NCBI GenBank assembly: GCA_024451685.1
Contig: JAMXCW010000003.1
Coordinates: 124,001 to 188,000, forward strand
Origin: Candidatus Bathyanammoxibius amoris
GTDB lineage: Bacteria > Planctomycetota > Brocadiia > Brocadiales > Bathyanammoxibiaceae
Reading direction: 5' to 3'
DNA: 64,000 bases
The translations under genes were made by a program, and so were the position numbers. Shown here one piece after another: positions 8,667 to 16,908 of this stretch. Every line of letters begins with the position of its first letter. Positions within the stretch are counted from its first letter, which is position 1. Under the pieces are notes generated by a model that was given only the letters and a program-made list of their open reading frames with translations, did no database searches and was not told the DNA's origin.

Positions 8667-8945
8667 GGGTTTATTCTCGGTTTGGTGTTGCCCTGCCTAG
8701 GTGTATAGATTATATTTTAACCACGGCGTAAGTCAACAAGAAGGCCGCAGCGACTGCCGTGTGCGCCCAAGTAATTACGTCCTGTGCGGCGGCTCTTTCT
8801 GGATGACCATGGATGACCGGAAAGATTTTTTAAAAAATGCTTGATGCCGCATGCAAGATGCGTACGCTGTTTCATGAGGAAATATTATACAGGCAGGGCC
8901 CAATACATTGAAGGATGCATAAGTAGAGAAAGGATGGTGCTTATA

Positions 8946-9392
8946 ATGAATTATATCACAAAGAGGCTGTTTGCCGTTGCCTTTGTGGTTTCAATTAGTT
9001 TGGCCTCAATTATGCCGTATACTCAGGCAGGTCAGGAATCTGTGAGTTCTGTGGAAGAAAATGTGGCCCAGTTGTTAAGTACAAGGAAATGCCCGGGTTG
9101 CGACCTGCACGGTGCCAACCTGAAGGGCGCCCAGCTTGAGAATGCAGACCTGAAAGGCGCCAACCTGAGCGGTGCGGATCTGATGAATGCCGAGCTGAGC
9201 GGCACCGATTTGAGCAACGCGGACCTGACGAACGCGAACCTGGAGGCCGCCGTCTTGAGTAATGCGAACCTGAACGGTGCCAAACTGGACGGTGCCCGGG
9301 TAATAAACGCGGGGTTTATCAGCGTCAGGGGCCTCACCCCGGAGCAGAAGGACGACCTTCGAAAGCGTGAGGCTATAGTGATTGATGATTAG
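8946..9392 (+). CDS. Exported pentapeptide-repeat protein 1 of 3 (CPGCDL type)
   Basis: A 148-residue protein with a signal peptide (MNYITKRL, then a hydrophobic core ending near TQAG). A linker with SVEENVAQLLSTRKCPGCDL follows, then about twelve A(D/N)LxX pentapeptide repeats (HGANLKGAQLENADL and onward) that should fold as a right-handed quadrilateral beta-helix. The C-terminal tail is GLTPEQKDDLRKREA. The two Cys of CPGCDL cap the helix and could form a disulfide in the periplasm. I chose ATG 8946 because its leader (GAGAAAGGATGGTG) matches those of the two paralogues downstream; an in-frame start at 8841 would add an unlikely 35-residue extension. Molecular function unknown. Confidence 0.85.
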   Translation: MNYITKRLFAVAFVVSISLASIMPYTQAGQESVSSVEENVAQLLSTRKCPGCDLHGANLKGAQLENADLKGANLSGADLMNAELSGTDLSNADLTNANLEAAVLSNANLNGAKLDGARVINAGFISVRGLTPEQKDDLRKREAIVIDD

Positions 9393-9438
9393 CCGGCGGA
9401 CCATCCGGCTCCCTTAGTTCGTTCCCGGCACGGGAACG
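9391..9438 (+). terminator. Two hairpins between pentapeptide genes 1 and 2
   Basis: AGCCGG/CCGGCT (9391-9396 with 9405-9410) starts in the stop codon. A perfect 8-bp stem CGTTCCCG/CGGGAACG (9420-9427 with 9431-9438) follows, with a 3-nt loop. There is no clean T-run, so this may act as an RNA processing or attenuating hairpin rather than an intrinsic terminator. Confidence 0.3.
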
Positions 9439-9501
9439 GCTGGATGTTTTGAAAACTCCTTACTCAAAATTGTAACCAGGAGAGAAAGGACGGTACTGAG
9501 G

Positions 9502-9948
9502 ATGGGTAACATCAAAGGGTCATTATTGGCCGTTGCCGTTATCGTTTCTATCGGCGTTGTTTTGGGTATGTCGGGCATAAAGACGCGCCCGGTCTATGGT
9601 GCCTCTGTAGAGGAGAATGTAGAAAAACTGCGAAGTACGAATTCATGTCCGGGATGCGACCTGCATGGTGCGGACCTCCGCAACACCAACCTTGAGGACG
9701 CCAACCTTAACGGTGCAAATCTTAGAAACGCCAACCTGAGCGGTTGTGAACTGCAAAATGTGGATTTCAGGGGCGCTAACCTGGAGGCAGCCGACCTCAG
9801 GCGTGGTGACTTTAACGGCGCAGACATGAGCGGCACCAGCCTGAACGGGGCGTGGGTTCAAGGCGCCGACTTTCTGAGGGTAAGGGGCCTCACCCCGGAG
9901 CAGAGGAAGTACCTTAAAGAAAACGGAGCCATCATCCGCAAGGATTAA
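9502..9948 (+). CDS. Exported pentapeptide-repeat protein 2 of 3 (CPGCDL type)
   Basis: A 148-residue paralogue of the preceding gene with the same architecture: signal peptide (MGNIKGSLLAVAVIVSIG..., likely cleaved near VYGA), then [20 protein letters not shown], then about eleven pentapeptides (HGADLRNTNLEDANL and onward), then GLTPEQRKYLKENGA. The repeat sequences have drifted but the flanking boxes are conserved between paralogues, so the selection appears to be on the cap and tail. Leader and Shine-Dalgarno (GAGAGAAAGGACGG) resemble those of its neighbours. The gene lies 109 bp after paralogue 1 and 117 bp before paralogue 3. Confidence 0.85.
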   Translation: MGNIKGSLLAVAVIVSIGVVLGMSGIKTRPVYGASVEENVEKLRSTNSCPGCDLHGADLRNTNLEDANLNGANLRNANLSGCELQNVDFRGANLEAADLRRGDFNGADMSGTSLNGAWVQGADFLRVRGLTPEQRKYLKENGAIIRKD

Positions 9949-9968
9949 AGGATTAACGGTTACGGCTA

Positions 9969-9985
9969 CCCGGTTTCCCACCGGG
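9969..9985 (+). terminator. Hairpin between pentapeptide genes 2 and 3
   Basis: CCCGGT and ACCGGG form a perfect 6-bp stem around TTCCC, 20 bp after the stop of paralogue 2. There is no T-run, so termination is uncertain. Confidence 0.25.
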
Positions 9986-10065
9986 CTATCTACCCAGGGG
10001 TGACGTCACTACTGTGGAGAAGGTTTTCGTGCGGAAGTTTTGGTGGAGAAAGGATGGTGTTGTAA

Positions 10066-10518
10066 ATGGGTAATGTACAACGTTTATTGCCGATTATTGC
10101 GTTCCTGATTTTGACCGGATGCACTGCAAGTAAATTGGGTATGCAAACAAGTTCGATTTATGGACCGGCGGTATATGACAATTTAGAAAAAGTGCGGAAT
10201 ACGAATTCATGTCCCGGCTGTGACCTTCGTGGAGTCGACCTTGATAGTGGTTTTCTGAGTAACGCCAACCTGAGTGGCGCCAATCTTAGCGGCGCCAACC
10301 TGAGCAGTGCCATGCTTGTGGAAGCCAACCTGAGCGGCGCCATACTGGTAGATGCCAACCTGAGAGGCGCCACACTCCGGGGTGCCGACCTGAGCGGCGC
10401 AGACCTGAGCGGTGCCAATGTCTATGGCGCCATCTTCTTACAGGCGAAAGGACTCACCCCGGAACAGAAGGAGGACCTAAAAAGCCGCGGCGCCCTCTTT
10501 CACGGGCCTGCTTTTTAG
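10066..10518 (+). CDS. Pentapeptide-repeat lipoprotein 3 of 3 (CPGCDL type)
   Basis: A 150-residue paralogue that, unlike the other two, carries a lipobox: [19 protein letters not shown] places the lipid-modified Cys at residue 19. It then has [19 protein letters not shown], about twelve pentapeptides ([19 protein letters not shown] and onward) and the [15 protein letters not shown] tail. It would be membrane-anchored on the periplasmic side while its sisters are soluble or differently anchored. The leader GGAGAAAGGATGGTGTTGTA closely matches that of paralogue 1. The local direct repeats in its coding DNA (GCCAACCTGAGCGG-type units) reflect the pentapeptides. Confidence 0.85.
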   Translation: MGNVQRLLPIIAFLILTGCTASKLGMQTSSIYGPAVYDNLEKVRNTNSCPGCDLRGVDLDSGFLSNANLSGANLSGANLSSAMLVEANLSGAILVDANLRGATLRGADLSGADLSGANVYGAIFLQAKGLTPEQKEDLKSRGALFHGPAF

Positions 10519-10619
10519 GGCACGAATGCTTTTGCCGCTTGATGCGTGTAGTCTACCCGGGTGTGTAATGTGGAAGGAAGAATATCAAAGGCCAAATGGG
10601 ACCTTACTGGAGCGACCCG

Positions 10620-11630
10620 ATGGCGGGGGACGTGGGAAAATTAGTTGAGTGTGTACCGAACTTCAGTGAGGGGAGAGACCTTGAGAAGATTAGAGATATA
10701 ACCGTGACCATAGAGGACTCCCCCGGTGTCAGGCTTCTGGATGTGGAGGCAAACAGCGATTATAACAGGGTGGTGGTTACGTTTGTGGGCGGGCCGGAGG
10801 AGGTGAAGGAGGCCGCGTTTCGTTCGATAGCCAGGGCCTCAGAGCTGATAGATATGTTGGTCCAGAATGGTCACCATCCGCGTATGGGTGCGACGGATGT
10901 GTGTCCGTTTGTACCGATAGCAGGGGTAACGATGGAAGACTGCGTAAGGGTGGCCCGGGAGCTTGGCAGGGGGGTCGGAGAGAGACTGGGAATACCTGTA
11001 TATCTATATGGAGAAGCGGCCAGAATTGCAGATAGGGTGGCCCTTTCAAATATACGCAGGGGTGAGTACGAGGGCCTGGAAAAAAGACTGGCGGGTTCTA
11101 TGTGGAGGCCTGATTTCGGACCATGTGAATATACCGACAGTGTGAGAAGGACCGGCGCGACAGCTATAGGGGCACGGAAGTTCCTGATAGCCTTTAACAT
11201 AGGACTGAATACGTCTAGCGTCGGCCTAGCGAGAAAGATCGCGGGCCGGCTCAGAGATTCAGGGGTAATAGCAATACATCAGGGGAAGAAGGTAAGGATA
11301 CCGGGGAGATTGAAAAAGGTGCAAGCCATCGGGGTGCCGATGGACTCTGGCACAACCGAAGTCTCTATGAATTTACTGGATTACGATGTTACGCCGCCGC
11401 ACGTGGCGTTTGAGGCCGTGAAGGATGAGGCGGAGGGCCTGGGTGTGGAGGTGACGGGTAGTGATATAGTTGGTCTTGTCACAAAGGAACCGCTCCTTGT
11501 GGCCGGGGCGTTTTACGGGTGCGGGGGTACGGAGAGGCAACGGATAGAGGCGGCAATCAAGGGACTGCGGCTTCAGAACTTTGATATGGACAAGAAAGTA
11601 ATAGAATACGCTGTTGGGTTTAATGAATAA
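10620..11630 (+). CDS. ftcD: Glutamate formimidoyltransferase FtcD
   Basis: A 336-residue formiminotransferase domain protein. It transfers the formimino group between N-formimino-glutamate and tetrahydrofolate in histidine degradation; some stand-alone versions act on other formyl/formimino donors. The N-terminus KLVECVPNFSEGRD, the catalytic-loop motif GHHPRMGATDVCPFVP and the FNIGLNTSSVGLARKIAGRLR region match the family. The cyclodeaminase domain of the animal bifunctional enzyme is absent, as usual in bacteria. I prefer ATG 10620 because family members begin just before LVECVPNFSEG; an ATG at 10596 would add eight residues. No hut genes are nearby. It is convergent with the YjiK-like gene. 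Confidence 0.9.
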   Translation: MAGDVGKLVECVPNFSEGRDLEKIRDITVTIEDSPGVRLLDVEANSDYNRVVVTFVGGPEEVKEAAFRSIARASELIDMLVQNGHHPRMGATDVCPFVPIAGVTMEDCVRVARELGRGVGERLGIPVYLYGEAARIADRVALSNIRRGEYEGLEKRLAGSMWRPDFGPCEYTDSVRRTGATAIGARKFLIAFNIGLNTSSVGLARKIAGRLRDSGVIAIHQGKKVRIPGRLKKVQAIGVPMDSGTTEVSMNLLDYDVTPPHVAFEAVKDEAEGLGVEVTGSDIVGLVTKEPLLVAGAFYGCGGTERQRIEAAIKGLRLQNFDMDKKVIEYAVGFNE

Positions 11631-11654
11631 GATTAGCCACTTAAGTCGTGTGGA

Positions 11655-11676
11655 TTTTAGTCTGAATAGACTGAAA
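11655..11676. terminator. Possible bidirectional terminator between ftcD and the YjiK-like gene
   Basis: TTTTAGTCT-GAAT-AGACTGAAA forms a stem with flanking T and A runs, so it could terminate transcription from both converging genes. The stem is short (5 perfect pairs plus extension with one mismatch). Confidence 0.35.
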
Positions 11677-11717
11677 CACCAGGCTTATGATATGTCCGTT
11701 CGGCGCCTTTTACGGTC

Positions 11718-12485
11718 TCAACCCTCAACCGGGGAGTATACGTACAGCGTGTTGGTTTCGTCACAGATTATATAAATATTTCCGTCCGCATCCATGGTAA
11801 TTCCCTCCGCCTTAGGGACGTCTATAGTGAATGAGCCTAAGAGCTTACCGCCGGGCGTATACTCCATAACCTTCTTTGACTCATGGCTTAAGATAAGAAG
11901 GTTTCCGCTCCCGGTGTCACGGTGTATGCCGGAGAGGTCGTCGGCCTCGTCCACCTCAAAGGAACCTGCGATGGTGCCGCCTTCATCCAGTTCCATCACC
12001 CGCCTGGGGTCTTTTTCATTGACCACAAAGACGTGTCCATTCTCCGGGTTATGGGCAATGCCCTCCAGACCGTGATTAAAGTGCCACAGACGGTAATTTA
12101 TGGGCACCTTGACCGTACGTAACGTCTTACCCTGTTTGTCTATCTCCTTAATTTCTCGATATCTCTCCTCGGCAAGTAGGAACGTGTCGGTAGCTGGCTT
12201 GTAGGCAATCCCCTCCAGGTCATTTGAGGGGACGTCAATCGTCTCAAGCACTATTCCCCGCTTGTCTATCTGGTAGAGGCCACCGCCGCCGTCTCTGACC
12301 GTCCAGAGGGTGTCAGTTTTCGTGTCGTAGGCAAGCCCTGACGGCTCTTCAACCGCGACGGGAAATGATTTCACGAACCTGTATTCTGCTGCCGTGACGG
12401 CAGACCCGCACAAAAGCAGCACAAAGGCCGTACAAAGACAGATACAGAATGTGTTAGTCATGTAGTAGGGATTGTTTTGTGACAT
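11718..12485 (-). CDS. Exported SdiA-regulated/YjiK-like beta-propeller protein
   Basis: A 255-residue exported protein: a signal peptide (MSQNNPYYMTNTFCICLCTAFVLLLCGSA..., cleavage near VTAA), then a propeller domain with repeated blades such as EPSGLAYDTKTDTLWTVRDGGGGLYQID, DLEGIAYKPATDTFLLAEE, GLEGIAHNPENGHVFVVNE and DLSGIHRDTGSGNLLILSHES. This matches the SdiA-regulated (YjiK) family of six-bladed propellers, whose biochemical role is not settled. The gene starts 7 bp after rodA and closes the mre-mrd-rod operon, so it might be a periplasmic accessory to cell-wall growth, but that is only positional inference. Confidence 0.75.
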   Translation of the reverse strand: MSQNNPYYMTNTFCICLCTAFVLLLCGSAVTAAEYRFVKSFPVAVEEPSGLAYDTKTDTLWTVRDGGGGLYQIDKRGIVLETIDVPSNDLEGIAYKPATDTFLLAEERYREIKEIDKQGKTLRTVKVPINYRLWHFNHGLEGIAHNPENGHVFVVNEKDPRRVMELDEGGTIAGSFEVDEADDLSGIHRDTGSGNLLILSHESKKVMEYTPGGKLLGSFTIDVPKAEGITMDADGNIYIICDETNTLYVYSPVEG

Positions 12486-12492
12486 ATCTTCC

Positions 12493-13593
12493 TTACGTGA
12501 AATCTTCTCTGGTCAGGACGACCCTGTTGCGTATACCGACGTTAATTATCAGGGAAAGGGCGAGCAGGGAGGACACCAGAGACGAGCCGCCATAACTCAC
12601 AAACGGGAGGTTAAGCCCGGTGATAGGCGCCACGCCAAGGGCCATCGCTATGTTTATAAATATCTGCGTGGAGAACATGGCTACGAACCCGATTAACACA
12701 AGCCGTCCCACGGGGTCCCGTGTCCTGTACGCAATCCCTAAAATGGCTATTATAAACACGAGAAAGATTATCATCACCCCGAACGTGCGGAGGAACCCCC
12801 ACTCCTCGGCTATTACCGAGAAAATGAAGTCCGTATGCGGTTCGGGGAGGATGTTGAGCTGTGTCTGGACCCCCTGTTTCCAGCCCTGTCCCAGTACGCC
12901 GCCGGAGCCAATGGCGACAAGTGACTGTAATCTATGATAGGCTGCGCCCCAGTCCTGGGTCTCGCTTGGCCAGATGAACCCGATTATCCGGGCCTTTTGA
13001 TACTCATGCAGCAGGAAGAACCATCCTAGCGGGAGCGCGGCAAGCCCCGCAGGTATCAGGAGCGAGAAGTGCTTTATGCGGGCGCCGGTAATGAATACCA
13101 TGGCAAAGAATATCGGGAGCAGTATAAGGCCGGAACCCAGGTCCGGCTGCATAAAGATAAGCGCCATCGGCAACAGCGTAAAGGCGAGTGATATTATGAG
13201 TATACTGAAGCGTTTGTACTTCTCTTTGTACATCAGATACCTTGCGAGCGCGAGCACGAGGATTATCTTCATGAACTCGGAGGGCTGAAAATTTACCACA
13301 CCGAGGTCAAACCACCTGTGTGTGCCGCGTATGGTGCTCCCGAGAAAGAGCACGGCTATCAGGGTCACAATGAATACGACATACAGTATGTATGCCTGAC
13401 GGACTATCTGCATGTAGTCCAACGCGAGCAGGCCGAAGAACAAGCCGAACCCTATGCCCATAAAGATGAGTTGCCGGAACGCGTAGGTCTGGGAAGACGC
13501 GCTCCAGACAAAAAAGAAGCCGATGGCCATGAGAGCGCATGCAGACCCGAAAACCAGCCAGTCAAATTCCCTTAAAAAATCTCTGGTCGCCAT
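12493..13593 (-). CDS. rodA: Peptidoglycan glycosyltransferase RodA (SEDS family)
   Basis: A 366-residue SEDS protein with about ten membrane helices. It polymerises lipid II into glycan strands in the elongasome, partnered by PBP2. Family landmarks include GSTIRGTHRWFDLGVVNFQPSEFMKI, FMQPDLGSGLILLPI with the essential-Asp region, KQGVQTQLNILPEPHTDFIFSVIAEEWG and the C-terminal LNLPFVSYGGSSLV. It follows mrdA with a 4-bp gap on the minus strand, the classical PBP2-RodA order. Length is normal. Confidence 0.95.
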   Translation of the reverse strand: MATRDFLREFDWLVFGSACALMAIGFFFVWSASSQTYAFRQLIFMGIGFGLFFGLLALDYMQIVRQAYILYVVFIVTLIAVLFLGSTIRGTHRWFDLGVVNFQPSEFMKIILVLALARYLMYKEKYKRFSILIISLAFTLLPMALIFMQPDLGSGLILLPIFFAMVFITGARIKHFSLLIPAGLAALPLGWFFLLHEYQKARIIGFIWPSETQDWGAAYHRLQSLVAIGSGGVLGQGWKQGVQTQLNILPEPHTDFIFSVIAEEWGFLRTFGVMIIFLVFIIAILGIAYRTRDPVGRLVLIGFVAMFSTQIFINIAMALGVAPITGLNLPFVSYGGSSLVSSLLALSLIINVGIRNRVVLTREDFT

Positions 13594-13597
13594 TGGT

Positions 13598-15550
13598 TTA
13601 CCTGTGAGTGTCAGCCTTCTCCGTTGCGACGAACTTTCTCCTCGCCCTTTCTATGTCATAAAGTCCAGAGACCAGTTTCCCGGCCATAGGCCCCGTTACC
13701 GCTCCCGAATGACCGGCGGCACGTTCAATGGTGATACAGAAGGCGTAGCGAGGGGCGTCAAACGGGGCATAGCCAACGAACCACAGGTGGTTTTTGTTGC
13801 TGTTGCCTATCTGTGCGGTCCCCGTCTTGCCGGCCGCCCTCAGTTTATCAAGACCCTTACGTTTCGCGGTGCCGCTTATCACAACCTGTCTCAGAGCCCT
13901 CTGGATGGCAATGAAATCTTCTTCGGGTATATCTATTATGTCCGGCCTGTCTGCCTTGTACTCTCGCAAGGTTACGCCGTCATCTGTAACGACCTTCTTC
14001 AGGAGGTGAGGACTGAGTACCACCCCGGCGTTTGCGACCGTGGATACCAGTTGCGCCATCTGCAGGGGGGTGACGAGCAGTTGACCCTGACCAATAGACA
14101 GGTTTAGTCTTTCACCGGCGTATTTTGGCAGTGGCACGTTACCCGATGCCTCATATGGAAGGTCTATGCCGGTCTTGTTGCCGAAGCCGAACGCCCTGGC
14201 CCACTCGTTCATTGCGGTGCCGCTGAGCCGGCGTGCCACATTAAAAAAATAGACGTTGCAGGAGTGTTCTATGCCCCTCAGAAGGTCTACCGAGCCGTGG
14301 AATGAGTGGCAGCGGAATTTGCGGCCGCCCAGGGTTATCGACCCGGAACACTGAAAACGGGTATCCAGGTCAATTTCACCCTCCGAGAGGGCTGTGAGGG
14401 CAGTTACTATCTTGAAGGCTGAGCCGGGCGGCAAGAGGGCCTGTATGGGACGGTTGAGCAGCGGCTTGCCGGGGTCGTTGAGTAGTCTGCCGTAATCCGC
14501 GGCAAAAGTGTTCGGGTTGAAGCCGGGATGACTGGCCATCGCCAGGACGTCGCCGCTGCGGGTATCTAAAACCACAATGGAACCGTTGTTTTTCCCCAAA
14601 ATTTCTTCAGCCAGGCGCTGTATGTCAAGGTCAATGGTCAGGAAGACGTCGTTTCCGTGTCTGGGAGGCATGTCAAATATGACCCTGTTTACTTCCAGGG
14701 TCTTGAGTGACAACTCCTCCATCTTCTTACCGGGGCTTCCGGTAAGGTCGAGGTCGTATTGGGCCTCAATTCCTGACCTGCCGATGTGGTCGTTCGGTGA
14801 TAACGCAAGACTCATGTGGTGATGTAATTTCTCGTCGTCTCCGCTGGCCGGTTGCAGGGTGTTCTTTGCGTTCTTGAGTTCTTCCGGGGTGGGTTTTCCC
14901 ACATAGCCCAGGATATGCGAGGCGACGTTACTGTATGGATAGTACCTCTTGGGTCTGGTGTGGAGGGAGACGCCGGGGTATAAATCCGGGTGCATCTCAA
15001 CCTCCGCGGCCCTTTTTAGGGGGGCGTCCTTAACTATTGCATGTGATGCGTATTCTTCCTGAATCCTGACGGGTCTTTTATGTCGCTTCTGCACCTGCGC
15101 CTTGATCTTCTCCACACGGTTTATGATTTCTTCCGCTTGGCTGAGTAACTGTTGCGGGGTCCGGCCCAGGAGTTTCGAGAGCCTGGATACCCACAGCCCC
15201 ATACCATCTTCATTGTGGCAGGAATCACACCCGGCGGAGAGGTTTTTGTGGGCCTTAAGTCTGGAGAGGGGAGGTGTCAATTCTCCTTTGGAGCGCAGGT
15301 GGCCGTAGAGAAGGTTTTTGTAGGCTACCGTGATATCAAAGGCAGGTTCTTCAACCGCCAGCGGCCTTCCGAGACGGTCGTAAATATTGCCCCTTCGCGC
15401 CGGTACGGAGTAGTCCCTCAGCAGGCGCTGCTGCGATATGCCGCTGTACTTGGCGCCCTCAAAAATTTGCAGGTATCCAAGCCTTATCACCAGCAGTGTG
15501 AAGGATGCGATGACAAGAGCGAAGATTATCTTTAGTCTGTTAGGGTACAT
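13598..15550 (-). CDS. mrdA: Penicillin-binding protein 2 (MrdA) with an in-built c-type heme motif
   Basis: A 650-residue class B PBP, the elongasome transpeptidase. It has one membrane anchor (residues 8-26), the N-terminal pedestal with RRGNIYDRLGRPLA (52-65), and a transpeptidase domain with all three active-site motifs: S377-A-F-K380, S430-C-N432 and K575-T-G577. Unusually, residues 107-114 read GCDSCHNE, a canonical CxxCH c-heme attachment site (C108, C111, H112) on the periplasmic side, in an insertion just before the LLGRTPQQL helix. A separate Cys pair, C401 and C414, lies in the transpeptidase domain. The gene is 7 bp from mreD and 4 bp from rodA. The window also encodes ccsA-resB, the apparatus that could attach the heme. 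Confidence 0.95.
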   Translation of the reverse strand: MYPNRLKIIFALVIASFTLLVIRLGYLQIFEGAKYSGISQQRLLRDYSVPARRGNIYDRLGRPLAVEEPAFDITVAYKNLLYGHLRSKGELTPPLSRLKAHKNLSAGCDSCHNEDGMGLWVSRLSKLLGRTPQQLLSQAEEIINRVEKIKAQVQKRHKRPVRIQEEYASHAIVKDAPLKRAAEVEMHPDLYPGVSLHTRPKRYYPYSNVASHILGYVGKPTPEELKNAKNTLQPASGDDEKLHHHMSLALSPNDHIGRSGIEAQYDLDLTGSPGKKMEELSLKTLEVNRVIFDMPPRHGNDVFLTIDLDIQRLAEEILGKNNGSIVVLDTRSGDVLAMASHPGFNPNTFAADYGRLLNDPGKPLLNRPIQALLPPGSAFKIVTALTALSEGEIDLDTRFQCSGSITLGGRKFRCHSFHGSVDLLRGIEHSCNVYFFNVARRLSGTAMNEWARAFGFGNKTGIDLPYEASGNVPLPKYAGERLNLSIGQGQLLVTPLQMAQLVSTVANAGVVLSPHLLKKVVTDDGVTLREYKADRPDIIDIPEEDFIAIQRALRQVVISGTAKRKGLDKLRAAGKTGTAQIGNSNKNHLWFVGYAPFDAPRYAFCITIERAAGHSGAVTGPMAGKLVSGLYDIERARRKFVATEKADTHR

Positions 15551-15557
15551 GAGATTA

Positions 15558-16052
15558 TCAGAGCAGGTCCCGCCTGAGGTGCAGCGGCCTGAACTTTCTA
15601 AAAAGGAAATAGGGTGCCGTGGCCCACGCGGCGGTGTAAGCCGAACCCGCGAAAACGTTTAAAATCATGGGAGACGGGGCAATCGTCCCGTAGTAGAGCC
15701 ACATAAAGAGCGCCGAACCACCCCTGTAGATGATGGAGGCTATGAGTACGACGAGTAGCTGCATCAGTATGTTGCCGGTATATACCTTGTGTCTTAGAAG
15801 ACCTATGAGGATGACGATTACAATGAAGAACGAAGCGTTCACGCCGAGAGGCCCCTCGGTGAGGATATCCTTGGAAAGACCCATTATGCAGGCGGTTACG
15901 CTTGCCTCAGAGAGGTCCAGGTTCAGTGCCGCAAGGACTGCGAAGATAAGGAAAAAGTCCGGCTGTATACCCAGAAACCCAATCTGGTTGAACGTCGTGC
16001 TCTCCAGGATGGAGATAAATAACGCACAGGCTATCAGGATTATCCACAGCAT
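15558..16052 (-). CDS. mreD: Rod-shape-determining protein MreD
   Basis: A 164-residue integral membrane protein with about five helices and the usual MreD layout: an N-terminal helix, then NQIGFLGIQPDFFLIFAVLAALN, an acidic loop, GLSKDILTEGPLGVNASFFIV, and a last helix ending in a basic tail. MreD links MreC and MreB to RodA/PBP2. The identification rests on topology, the conserved PDFFLI and GLxxDxL segments and its place between mreC (25 bp gap) and mrdA (7 bp gap). Confidence 0.9.
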   Translation of the reverse strand: MLWIILIACALFISILESTTFNQIGFLGIQPDFFLIFAVLAALNLDLSEASVTACIMGLSKDILTEGPLGVNASFFIVIVILIGLLRHKVYTGNILMQLLVVLIASIIYRGGSALFMWLYYGTIAPSPMILNVFAGSAYTAAWATAPYFLFRKFRPLHLRRDLL

Positions 16053-16077
16053 TATAGTATGGTCTTGAGTACAGACA

Positions 16078-16908
16078 CTACTTCTTCAGTACAAGAACGG
16101 TGTTTATCCTGGCAGGGTTCACCCTGGGCCTGAGTTTTAGTGTACTGTAGGGAGAACCCTCCTTTGCAATGTCTTCTGTCACGGTGGCTATAAGCAGCGA
16201 GTCCGGGAATATCCCGCCAATGGATGACGATACTACCTTGTATCCCTTCTCCACCCTTTGTCCCCATCTTGACAGGTACTTGAGCCTGCATGAGTTTCCG
16301 GAGCCTCCCTCGACTATACCGACGTCTTCCGTTTCCAGAATGCGCGCGGGGACCTTCGAGGCCGGGTCCGTTATCAATATCACCCTGCTGGTGGATTTGC
16401 CGACGGTAGAAACCCTTCCTACAAGCGCGGCATTGGCAATCACCACACTGTTCTCGGTGACACCGTGTCGTGAGCCCACGTCAATCAGCATACTCTTTCT
16501 CTGGTCGGAGGTGTCATACGCGACCACGTTAGCAAGTAGCGGTTTCTGTTCCAGGACCCCTTCCTTGTAGTATTCCGTTACTGAAGACAGCTTCGTCTGC
16601 AGGCGGTCTATAGTTGTCTTTTGGGCCACGATCACGTTTTCCAGGATGAAGACGTCCTCCTCCAGGTCGTTTACTTTAGAAGAGGTATTCCAGGAACGCG
16701 GTAGCCAGATAAGGGTCTTCTGAACAGCGGTACCTGCTGTAAGGAACACCTTCTGGATGGGCGCAAGAGGTCTGGAGAGAGTGAGCTTTATATGATCGGA
16801 GACCCTTGACGGGATGGCCAGCAGTGACAGGCATACTATGAGAAGGACTATTGTGGGCAAGAAGATTTTGAGAAAGCGTTTCTTTTTGTTATTCCTCCGA
16901 GTTCTCAT
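16078..16908 (-). CDS. mreC: Rod-shape-determining protein MreC
   Basis: A 276-residue bitopic protein: a basic cytoplasmic N-terminus (MRTRRNNKKKRFLK), one membrane helix, a coiled coil (about 70-105), then the periplasmic beta-domain with VVAYDTSDQRKSMLIDVGSRHGVTENSVVI and GLVGRVSTVGKSTSRVILITDP-type phrases. MreC scaffolds PBP2 and activates it by binding its N-terminal pedestal. I place the start at ATG 16908, which overlaps the mreB stop by 20 bp; an upstream ATG at 16992 would put 28 atypical residues inside mreB. Translational coupling to mreB is likely. Confidence 0.92.
   Translation of the reverse strand: MRTRRNNKKKRFLKIFLPTIVLLIVCLSLLAIPSRVSDHIKLTLSRPLAPIQKVFLTAGTAVQKTLIWLPRSWNTSSKVNDLEEDVFILENVIVAQKTTIDRLQTKLSSVTEYYKEGVLEQKPLLANVVAYDTSDQRKSMLIDVGSRHGVTENSVVIANAALVGRVSTVGKSTSRVILITDPASKVPARILETEDVGIVEGGSGNSCRLKYLSRWGQRVEKGYKVVSSSIGGIFPDSLLIATVTEDIAKEGSPYSTLKLRPRVNPARINTVLVLKK

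Noticed and set aside
8946-10518. Repeats in the pentapeptide genes as a CRISPR or microsatellite.
   Set aside because: The periodicity is 15 nt and matches pentapeptide coding units; there are no spacers.
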